A DNA stretch of 59,753 nt from Streptomyces violaceoruber. GTDB lineage: Bacteria; Actinomycetota; Actinomycetes; Streptomycetales; Streptomycetaceae. The notes under the pieces were generated by a model that was given only the letters and a program-made list of their open reading frames with translations, was not told the origin of the DNA and ran no database searches. The stretch is taken from NCBI GenBank assembly GCA_000720805.1, contig JODI01000051.1, forward strand, positions 1-59,753, given 5' to 3'. Below, in pieces: positions 53,268-59,753 of this stretch. The translations under genes were made by a program, and so were the position numbers. Positions within the stretch are counted from its first letter, which is position 1, and each line of letters starts with the position of its first letter.

Positions 53268-54407
53268 ATGGAGAATCTGCTCCGCCCACTGATCGTGGTC
53301 GGCGGGTCGGTCATGCTCACGCTGCTCATCGGCTGGGCCACCGACCTGCTGCTGCGCAAGGCCGACGAACGACATCACGAGACCCCGATGTGGGGTCTGC
53401 TGCGCCGTGGACGCATTCCCTACCAGCTCGTGCTCTGCGCGGCGATGCTGAGAGGGTCGTACGACGAGGCCCAGCTGCTGCAGTCGCACCAGGCCGTGAT
53501 CGGGCGGACGCTCACACTGGTCCTCATCGGGGCCACCGCCTGGCTGGTGATCCGGATCGCCGCCGCGATAGTGGAGACGTCGTACAGCCGCTACGCGCGC
53601 GCCCACCGCGACCCGGCCCGGGTCCGGCGCGTGCGCACCCAGGTGACGCTGATCATGCGCGTGGTCTCCGCCACCGTGGGCGTCGTGGCCGTGGCCACGA
53701 TGCTGCTGACGTTCCCGGCTTTCCGCGCGGCCGGTGCCTCGCTGCTGGCCTCGGCCGGCATCCTCGGCATCGTCGCCGGTGTCGCCGCGCAGTCGACGCT
53801 CAGCAATATGTTCGCGGGACTGCAGATCGCCTTCGGCGACATGGTGCGCATCGGTGACACGGTGGTGGTGGACGGCGAGTGGGGCACGGTCGAGGAGATC
53901 ACGCTGACCTTCCTGACCGTGCGGACCTGGGACGAGCGCCGCCTCACCATGCCGGTGTCGTACTTCACGTCCAAGCCGTTCGAGAACTGGTCCCGTGGCA
54001 CTCCGCAGATGACCGGCATCGTGTACTGGCACGTCGACCACACGGCCCCGACGGACGCGATGCGCGAGAAGCTCCGCGACATCCTGCGCGAGTGCCCGGC
54101 CTGGGACGGCCGCGCCTACGGCCTGGACGTCACCGACACCACCCCGAACACCATGCAGGTACGGGCCCTGGTGACCGCCAAGGACGCGGACGACATCTGG
54201 ACGGTACGGGTCACGGTCCGCGAGCGCATGATCCGCTGGCTGACCGAGGAGCACCCGTACGCCCTGCCCCGGGTCAACACGGCGGACGCGTTCGTGCCGC
54301 GCAGCCGCGGCAACGGCGGGCCGTCCCGGGACGGCGGCGGCCCCTCACGGGACGGCTCGGCCCCCCGCCGCATGCAGCACGAACCACCGCGCACGGGCCC
54401 CCGCTGA
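53268..54407 (+). CDS. Mechanosensitive channel of the MscS family
   Basis: A 379-residue channel that opens under membrane tension to release solutes. Membrane helices lie at about residues 8-29, 81-103 and 130-150. The pore helix AGILGIVAGVAAQSTLSNMFAG and the beta domain with GDMVRIGDTVVVDGEWGTVEEI are the family core. A Gly/Pro/Arg-rich tail (about 340-379) has GGPSRDGGGPSRDGSAP repeats. ATG at 53268 follows CGGAGG closely; no better in-frame start is seen. Confidence 0.93.
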   Translation: MENLLRPLIVVGGSVMLTLLIGWATDLLLRKADERHHETPMWGLLRRGRIPYQLVLCAAMLRGSYDEAQLLQSHQAVIGRTLTLVLIGATAWLVIRIAAAIVETSYSRYARAHRDPARVRRVRTQVTLIMRVVSATVGVVAVATMLLTFPAFRAAGASLLASAGILGIVAGVAAQSTLSNMFAGLQIAFGDMVRIGDTVVVDGEWGTVEEITLTFLTVRTWDERRLTMPVSYFTSKPFENWSRGTPQMTGIVYWHVDHTAPTDAMREKLRDILRECPAWDGRAYGLDVTDTTPNTMQVRALVTAKDADDIWTVRVTVRERMIRWLTEEHPYALPRVNTADAFVPRSRGNGGPSRDGGGPSRDGSAPRRMQHEPPRTGPR

Positions 54408-54460
54408 CCGAGCGGGGGAGCGCCGTGCGGACGAACGGAGAGCCGCTGACGCCGAGAGAC

Positions 54461-54494
54461 CCCCACAGGCAAGGCGTACTCCTTGTCTGTGGGG
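54461..54494. terminator. Two-way terminator between mscS and the antiporter gene
   Basis: CCCCACAGGCAAGG (54461-54474) pairs with CCTTGTCTGTGGGG (54481-54494), with one G-T pair and a 6-base loop, between converging stops. Confidence 0.85.
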
Positions 54495-54578
54495 CACAGG
54501 GGGCGGTGCGCGGAGGGAAGCCAGAACCGCGATCAGCCCCTCGGCCGACCCTCACGGCGCCACACCCATCAGCTCGAC

Positions 54579-56165
54579 TCACCGCAGACTCCGCACATCA
54601 AGATGCCGCAGCACCCGGTCCACCACCTCCGGATCCGCCCCGGGTTCGCTCCGCGCCGCCAGCACCTCGTGCCGCGCCGCACTCAGCATCTCCGCCTGGA
54701 TCCGCCGCACCCGCTTGAGCCTGCGCACCCGCTGCTGATGCGCCTCCCGCCGCTCGTCCTCCGCCATGTCCGGACTGATCCGCACCCCGATGTCGAAGGC
54801 CCGCCGCAGCATCTGCTCGGACAGCTCCTCCGGCAGCTCCTCCACCGCCTCGATCTCCTTGAGCCGCTGCTTCGCCGCCTTCGCCGCCCGCACGGCCAAC
54901 GCCTTCTCGAAATCCTTCTCCCGGTCCGTGTCGGCCCGCACTCCGAGCCGCTTCACCAGCCAGGGCAGCGTCAGCCCCTGGAGCACCAGCGTCGCCATGA
55001 TCACGCCGAAGGCGATGAACACGATCTCGTCCCGCCCGGGAAAGGTGGACCCGTCATCGGTCTTCAGGGGGATCGCCAGCGCCAGCGCCACCGACGCGAC
55101 CCCCCGCATCCCCGACCACCACATCACGACGGTCTCCCGCCAACTCGTCGGGATCTCCTCTTCGTAGTCCCGCTTCGCATGCAGTCGCCTGGTCAGCCAG
55201 GTCGCCGGCAGCAACCACAGCAACCGCACGAGAACGACCACACCCACGATCGCCGCCGCCCACCCGAGCATCTCGCCCCACCGCCCGGACGCCGTCCGGA
55301 TCGCGTTGTGCAGTTCCAGCCCGATCAGTCCGAACGCCACGCCCGTCACCAGCGTGTCGACGATGTCCCAGAAGGTGTGCCCGGCCAGCCGGGTCAGCAC
55401 GTCGTCGGCGTCGGTCGCGTACTCGGCGAGGAACAGCGCGGTGGTGAGCACGGCGAGCACCCCGGACCCGTGGAACTCCTCCGCCAGCACGTAGGAGGCG
55501 TACGGCACCAGGAGCGTGAGCCCGATCTGCAGGGTGGCGTCGTCGAGCAGGTCCATCAGCTTGTTGGCGCCCCAGCCCAGCCCCAGACCCACGGCCACCG
55601 CGACGACGGCGGACAGCACCAGGTCGAGCCCGGCCTGCCACGGCGAGAACGTCCCGCTGACGGCCGCGGCGATCGCCACGTGGTACAGCACGATCGCCGT
55701 GACGTCGTTGAAGAGCCCCTCGCCCTCCAGGATGGACACCAGCCGGCGCGGCAGCCCGAGTTGTCCGGCGACGGCGGTCGCGGCGACCGGATCGGGCGGC
55801 GCGACCAGCGCGCCGAGCGCCACGGCGGCGGCGATCGACAGGCCGGGCACGATGGCGCCGGCGACGGCGGCCACGCTCGCCGTGGTGACGAACACCAGCG
55901 CCACGGCCAGCAGGAAGATCGGCCGTTTGTTGGCCGCGAACTGCCGCCAGGACGTGCGCCGTACGGCGGCGTAGAGCAGCGGCGGCAGCAACGCGGGCAG
56001 GATGAGATCCGGCGGGATGTTGACGTTCGGTACGAAGTCGAGGATCGCCAGGACGATCCCGAGAAGCGTCATCAGCACCGGCGCCGGCAGCCCCAACCGG
56101 TCCCCCACCGGGACGCTGATCACAGCCCCCAGCAACAGCACGAACAGCAGGGCCAACTGATCCAC
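54579..56165 (-). CDS. CPA1-family Na+(K+)/H+ antiporter
   Basis: A 528-residue antiporter with about twelve membrane helices followed by a charged cytoplasmic tail (about 410-528). The ion-binding Asn-Asp pair is N153-D154 in LFNDVTAIV, and the PPDPVAATA block (123-131) is typical of bacterial NhaP-type members. It should exchange Na+ or K+ for protons. GTG at 56165 is used. It converges with mscS; both proteins deal with ion and osmotic balance. Confidence 0.94.
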   Translation of the reverse strand: MDQLALLFVLLLGAVISVPVGDRLGLPAPVLMTLLGIVLAILDFVPNVNIPPDLILPALLPPLLYAAVRRTSWRQFAANKRPIFLLAVALVFVTTASVAAVAGAIVPGLSIAAAVALGALVAPPDPVAATAVAGQLGLPRRLVSILEGEGLFNDVTAIVLYHVAIAAAVSGTFSPWQAGLDLVLSAVVAVAVGLGLGWGANKLMDLLDDATLQIGLTLLVPYASYVLAEEFHGSGVLAVLTTALFLAEYATDADDVLTRLAGHTFWDIVDTLVTGVAFGLIGLELHNAIRTASGRWGEMLGWAAAIVGVVVLVRLLWLLPATWLTRRLHAKRDYEEEIPTSWRETVVMWWSGMRGVASVALALAIPLKTDDGSTFPGRDEIVFIAFGVIMATLVLQGLTLPWLVKRLGVRADTDREKDFEKALAVRAAKAAKQRLKEIEAVEELPEELSEQMLRRAFDIGVRISPDMAEDERREAHQQRVRRLKRVRRIQAEMLSAARHEVLAARSEPGADPEVVDRVLRHLDVRSLR

Positions 56166-56305
56166 GGTCAGCGCTCCGGGGCGTCTCGGTGTTCACACAG
56201 CAGACCTCAAGCCTGCCACGCCACCGAGTTCACTGGGTCTTTCGGCCCCCTGGCCCCAGAACCCTCACACGACCCCCGCTTACAGGATCGCCGCCCAGCC
56301 CCCGC

Positions 56306-56776
56306 TCACAGCGCCCGCCGCATCGCCCGGTGCGCGATTCCCGCGTCCAGGAATTCCGGGCCGTACGCCACGTACCCGAGCCGCTCGTAGAACCCCAGGG
56401 CCTGGGTCTGCGCGTGCAGGTCCACCGCTGTCAGCCCACGCGCGCGTGCCGCGTCCTCGATGGCCCCGACCAGCGCCGCCCCGACCCCGAGTCCCCGCGC
56501 CGCCCGCGTCACCGCGAGCCGCCCCAGCGACCCCACCGACAGATCGCCGCCGGTCTTCGAGGCGGCCGCCTCCCCGTGCAGCAGCCGTCCGGTGCCGAGC
56601 GGCAGGCCGTCCTCCCGGACCGCCAGCACGTGCACGGCGCCGGCGTCGTACGCGTCGTACTCGATGGCCTCGGGGACGCCCTGCTCGCCGACGAAGACCT
56701 CCGTGCGCACCGCGAAGCAGGCTTCCCGGTCGGCGTGGTCCTCGGCGACGCGCAGCACGTACGACGCCGGGCTCAC
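56306..56776 (-). CDS. GNAT-family N-acetyltransferase
   Basis: A 156-residue GNAT acetyltransferase. The acetyl-CoA-binding motif A appears as [17 protein letters not shown], and the C-terminal block is [25 protein letters not shown]. The N-terminal FVGEQGVP region is of the ElaA/YjcF type. The substrate is unknown. GTG at 56776 overlaps the rluD stop as GTGA, so it is coupled to the pseudouridine synthase and lies downstream of lspA in the same direction. Confidence 0.93.
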   Translation of the reverse strand: MSPASYVLRVAEDHADREACFAVRTEVFVGEQGVPEAIEYDAYDAGAVHVLAVREDGLPLGTGRLLHGEAAASKTGGDLSVGSLGRLAVTRAARGLGVGAALVGAIEDAARARGLTAVDLHAQTQALGFYERLGYVAYGPEFLDAGIAHRAMRRAL

Positions 56777-57717
56777 GCGTAGGTCTCCTCGCGCACCTGG
56801 TCAAGCGCCTGCTGGAGGTCGTCCGGGTAGTCACAGGCGAACTCCACCCACTGCCCGTCCCCGGGGTGCTCGAAGCCGAGCCGGACGGCGTGCAGCCACT
56901 GCCGGGTCAGCCGCAGCCGCTTGGCGAGCGTCGGGTCGGCGCCGTACGTCAGGTCGCCGACGCAGGGGTGGCGGTGGGCGGCCATGTGGACGCGGATCTG
57001 GTGGGTGCGGCCGGTCTCCAGCTTCACGTCGAGCAGGGAGGCCGCGCGGAACGCCTCGATGAGGTCGTAGTGCGTGACGGAGGGCTTGCCCTCGGCGGTG
57101 ACCGCCCACTTGTAGTCGTGCTGGGGGTGGCGGCCGATGGGCGCGTCGATGGTGCCGCTGGTCGGGTCGGGGTGGCCCTGCACCAGCGTGTGGTAGCGCT
57201 TGTCGACCGTGCGCTCCTTGAACTGGCGCTTGAGCGAGGTGTACGCGTACTCCGACTTGGCCACGACCATCAGGCCGGACGTGCCCACGTCCAGGCGGTG
57301 CACGATGCCCTGGCGCTCGGCGGCGCCCGAGGTGGAGATGCGGTACCCGGCGGCGGCGAGGCCGCCGATGACGGTCGGGCCGGTCCAGCCGGGGCTGGGG
57401 TGCGCGGCGACCCCGACCGGCTTGACGATCACGACCACGTCGTCGTCGTCGTGCACGATCTCCATGCCCTCGACCGGCTCGGCGACGATCCGCACGGGCG
57501 CGGGCGCCTGCGGCATCTCGACCTCCAGCCAGGCGCCGCCGTGCACACGCTCCGACTTGCCGACCACCGATCCGTCGACCGTGACCTTCCCCGCGGCGGC
57601 GAGCTCGGCGGCCTTCGTACGGGAGAAGCCGAGCATGCGGGAGATGGCGGCGTCGACACGCTCGCCCTCCAGGCCGTCGGGCACGGGCAGGGTTCGGATC
57701 TCGGGAACGGTGCTCAC
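56773..57717 (-). CDS. rluD: RluD-family 23S rRNA pseudouridine synthase
   Basis: A 314-residue enzyme that isomerises uridines in 23S rRNA. An S4 RNA-binding domain (about 10-70) precedes the catalytic domain with D143 in [15 protein letters not shown]. Further blocks are [32 protein letters not shown] and [12 protein letters not shown] at 57717 gives the normal N-terminus. It lies 51 bases after lspA on the same strand, the usual lspA-rluD order. Confidence 0.96.
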   Translation of the reverse strand: MSTVPEIRTLPVPDGLEGERVDAAISRMLGFSRTKAAELAAAGKVTVDGSVVGKSERVHGGAWLEVEMPQAPAPVRIVAEPVEGMEIVHDDDDVVVIVKPVGVAAHPSPGWTGPTVIGGLAAAGYRISTSGAAERQGIVHRLDVGTSGLMVVAKSEYAYTSLKRQFKERTVDKRYHTLVQGHPDPTSGTIDAPIGRHPQHDYKWAVTAEGKPSVTHYDLIEAFRAASLLDVKLETGRTHQIRVHMAAHRHPCVGDLTYGADPTLAKRLRLTRQWLHAVRLGFEHPGDGQWVEFACDYPDDLQQALDQVREETYA

Positions 57718-57768
57718 CCGTCGAGTATGCCGGACGCCTCCGACATCGCCGTACGCCAGTCCGGGCGC

Positions 57769-58380
57769 TCAGTCCTTGTGGACGGTGCCGTCCGGGTCGA
57801 GGCCCTTGAAAGACAGCAGCACGATCAGGATGCCGCCGCAGACGATCGCCGAGTCGGCCAGGTTGAAGACCGCGAAGTGCTTGGGCGCGATGAAGTCCAC
57901 GACCGCGCCCTCGAAGACGCCCGGCGAGCGGAAGATCCGGTCGGTCAGGTTGCCGAGCGCCCCGCCGAGCAGCAGGCCGAGCGCGATCGCCCAGGGCGTG
58001 CTGTACAGCTTGCGGGCGAGCCGGGCGATCACCACGATCACCGTCGCCGCGATCACCGTGAAGATCACCGTGAACGCCTCGCCGACCCCGAAGGCCGCGC
58101 CCGCGTTGCGGATGGCCTCGAACTTCAGCCAGTCCCCGATGATCTCGATGGGCGCGTGGTGCTCCAGCTTGGCGACCACGATCATCTTGCTGACCAGGTC
58201 GAGGGCGTACGCGAACACCGCGACCGCGAACAGCACGGCGATCCGCCGCCTGCCCCGGGGCCGCTCGCCGGCGCTCTCCTGCCCGTCCGAACCGGAAACC
58301 GGACTGGACGACTGCTCCGGCTCGGCCCCGGCCCCTTCCGGAGTCTCCGGCGTACCGATGATGCGCTCCGCCTCTGCCAC
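57769..58380 (-). CDS. lspA: Lipoprotein signal peptidase
   Basis: A 203-residue membrane aspartyl protease (signal peptidase II) that removes the signal peptide of lipoproteins after Lgt has acted. Catalytic aspartates are D147 in GNLTDRIF and D176 in FNLADSAI. Four membrane helices are seen, plus an unusual polar N-terminal extension of about 45 residues (rich in Glu, Pro, Ser). GTG at 58380 has GAGGGA five bases upstream. Confidence 0.96.
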   Translation of the reverse strand: MAEAERIIGTPETPEGAGAEPEQSSSPVSGSDGQESAGERPRGRRRIAVLFAVAVFAYALDLVSKMIVVAKLEHHAPIEIIGDWLKFEAIRNAGAAFGVGEAFTVIFTVIAATVIVVIARLARKLYSTPWAIALGLLLGGALGNLTDRIFRSPGVFEGAVVDFIAPKHFAVFNLADSAIVCGGILIVLLSFKGLDPDGTVHKD

Positions 58381-58450
58381 GTGAGTCCCTCGACCTAGGT
58401 ACCTGACTGAGGACGAGAGTACGGCACGCCCAGCGGCACCGGGGTACTGG

Positions 58451-59701
58451 TCAGTACCGGCGTTCCTGCTTCTGCTTGCACTCCACGCACAGGGTGGCCC
58501 GCGGGAACGCCTGCATGCGTGCCTTGCCGATCGGGTTGCCGCAGTTCTCGCACAGGCCGTAGGTGCCCGCGTCGAGCCGGTCCAGGGCACGCTCGGTCTG
58601 GATGAGCATCTCGCGCGCGTTGGCCGCGAGGGCCATCTCGTGCTCGCGCGTGATGTTCTTCGTGCCGGTGTCCGCCTGGTCGTCGCCGGCGCCGTCTCCG
58701 GAGTCCCGCATCAGACCCACGAGGGACTCCTCGGAGGCGGTGATCTCGTCGCGCAGCCGGGTCGCCTCCGACTGCAGCCCGGCGCGCGCCTCCTCGACCT
58801 CTTCCGGGGTCCAGGGGTCCTCGCCGGGGCGTACCGCGAGCTCGCCGGGCTCCACCGCGGCGATGCGCGCCTTGGGTACGGCGGTCTGCGCCGCCGTGGC
58901 CGTGCCAGGGGTCTTCTTCGCAACCACGGTCGTGGCTCCCGTCTGCTCCGCGGCGTCAGCCGCGCCGGCTTTCTTGGCCATGCTCTTCTCGGCCGCAGTC
59001 GTCTCGGCTGCGCTCTTCTCGGGCGCGCCCTTGGGGGACGTGCTCCTTGTCGGGGCGCCCTTCGGGGACGCACTTCCCGTGGTGGTGCTCTTCGTGGAGG
59101 CGCTCTCCGGGTGCGTACTCCGCGTTGTGGCGCGTTTCGCGGACGCACTCGCCGCGGAGGCTCCCTTCGCGGACCCGCTCTTCGTGGAAGCGCCTGTGGA
59201 GGATGTCTTCTCGGACGTCCTCCCGGTGGCGGCACCCTTCGAAGACGCGCCCTTCGGGGACACACTCTTCGGGGACGTACGTCCTTGGGAGGCGCTCTTC
59301 GCAGACGTTCCCTTCGTGGACGTGTCGGCCATGGAGGCCCGCCCCCCAGCGGCACTCCCGGTGGGGGCTCTCTTCCGAGCAGCCGTCTTCTTCGCAGCCG
59401 CCTCTGTCGTGGCCACCACCGCCTTCCTCCCTGGGGCCTTCTCCGCCGACGCCTTCCTGACGCCCGCCTTGTCGGCACCGGTCCTCTTGGCGCCCGCCTT
59501 CCCGGCCACCACTTTCTTCCCAGTTGCCGTCTCCTTAGGCCCCGCCTTCCTGCCCGCCGTCTTCCCGGCCGCCGTCTCCTTGCCCGCCGGCGCCTGCGCC
59601 CCCGCTCCCCCGACCGCCTTCACCGAAGGAGCAGCCTTCGAAGCAACCACCTTCTTCGGAGCGGCTTCCTTCACTGCGGCCTTCTTCGCAGCGCTTTCCT
59701 C
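58451..59701 (-). CDS. DksA/TraR zinc-finger protein with long low-complexity N-terminus, 5' end missing
   Basis: The last 416 residues of a DksA/TraR-family protein; the start lies beyond the contig end, where adapter replaces it. The C-terminal part (about 300-416 of the fragment) has the coiled-coil DksA region ([19 protein letters not shown]) and a four-cysteine zinc finger: C384, C387, C405, C408. The preceding 270 or so residues are Ala/Lys/Ser/Thr/Gly-rich with imperfect repeats ([25 protein letters not shown]), like histone H1-type tails, and may bind nucleic acid. DksA proteins act on RNA polymerase; the family is diverse in actinobacteria, where the partner is often unclear. Confidence 0.88.
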   Translation of the reverse strand, partial: EESAAKKAAVKEAAPKKVVASKAAPSVKAVGGAGAQAPAGKETAAGKTAGRKAGPKETATGKKVVAGKAGAKRTGADKAGVRKASAEKAPGRKAVVATTEAAAKKTAARKRAPTGSAAGGRASMADTSTKGTSAKSASQGRTSPKSVSPKGASSKGAATGRTSEKTSSTGASTKSGSAKGASAASASAKRATTRSTHPESASTKSTTTGSASPKGAPTRSTSPKGAPEKSAAETTAAEKSMAKKAGAADAAEQTGATTVVAKKTPGTATAAQTAVPKARIAAVEPGELAVRPGEDPWTPEEVEEARAGLQSEATRLRDEITASEESLVGLMRDSGDGAGDDQADTGTKNITREHEMALAANAREMLIQTERALDRLDAGTYGLCENCGNPIGKARMQAFPRATLCVECKQKQERRY

Positions 59702-59753
59702 CTGTCTCTTATACACATCTCCGAGCCCACGAGACTAAGGCGAATCTCGTATG
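59702..59753 (-). other. Nextera read-2 adapter with index N701 left in the assembly
   Basis: CTGTCTCTTATACACATCT (59702-59720) is the Tn5 mosaic end, followed by the i7 linker CCGAGCCCACGAGAC, the index TAAGGCGA (59736-59743) and the first bases of the flow-cell adapter. This is not genomic DNA. Confidence 0.98.

Overview
The window is high-GC actinobacterial DNA, almost certainly Streptomyces: GTG starts and ATGA/GTGA gene overlaps are common, the gene set is that of a Streptomyces chromosome core, and one spacer carries a dispersed repeat typical of Streptomyces. Both ends are Illumina Nextera adapter (1-39 and 59702-59753), so the window is one whole contig assembled from untrimmed reads, and the two end genes are cut artificially. 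No tRNA, rRNA, CRISPR array, insertion sequence or prophage was found.

Layout: (a) 40-2.3 kb: end of an acyl-CoA dehydrogenase, a VWA protein and a GH46 chitosanase. (b) 2.35-8.8 kb: glutamate synthase gltBD with a dyad-rich leader and a GlnR-like site. (c) 8.8-17.3 kb: a VIT1-family transporter, then six translationally coupled genes: four tandem ADP-ribosylglycohydrolase (ARH) paralogues, a class III CoA-transferase and a CitE-like lyase. This is the most unusual unit of the window. (d) 17.3-26.3 kb: lgt, a DsbA-like protein, trpA, trpB, a 57-codon trpM-like gene, trpC, small membrane proteins, trpE and hisI. (e) 26.4-29 kb: a TIGR03085 protein and an ArsR-type regulator/MFS pair preceded by a perfect 18-bp inverted repeat. 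(f) 29-34.8 kb: hisDCB, a 54-codon membrane gene, hisH, priA, a RidA-like gene and hisF, nearly all overlapping. (g) 35-43.9 kb: envelope proteins, LON-domain and YbaK proteins, an ABC-2 transporter, a NYN-domain protein and a short basic protein, with several tandem-repeat spacers. (h) 43.9-59.7 kb: dnaE, a DUF2252 protein, a second DsbA-like protein, Tat-exported PhoD, MscS, a cation/proton antiporter, GNAT, rluD, lspA and a dksA-family gene cut by the contig end.

How they fit together: gltBD supplies glutamate, and the his and trp genes use glutamine or glutamate nitrogen. There is no trpF beside the trp genes, and the his operon carries PriA, which in actinomycetes performs both the HisA and TrpF isomerisations; the two pathways therefore share an enzyme as well as a neighbourhood. 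Lgt and LspA are the first and second enzymes of lipoprotein maturation. The ARH/CoA-transferase/lyase cassette has no assigned pathway and is the best candidate here for undescribed biology.
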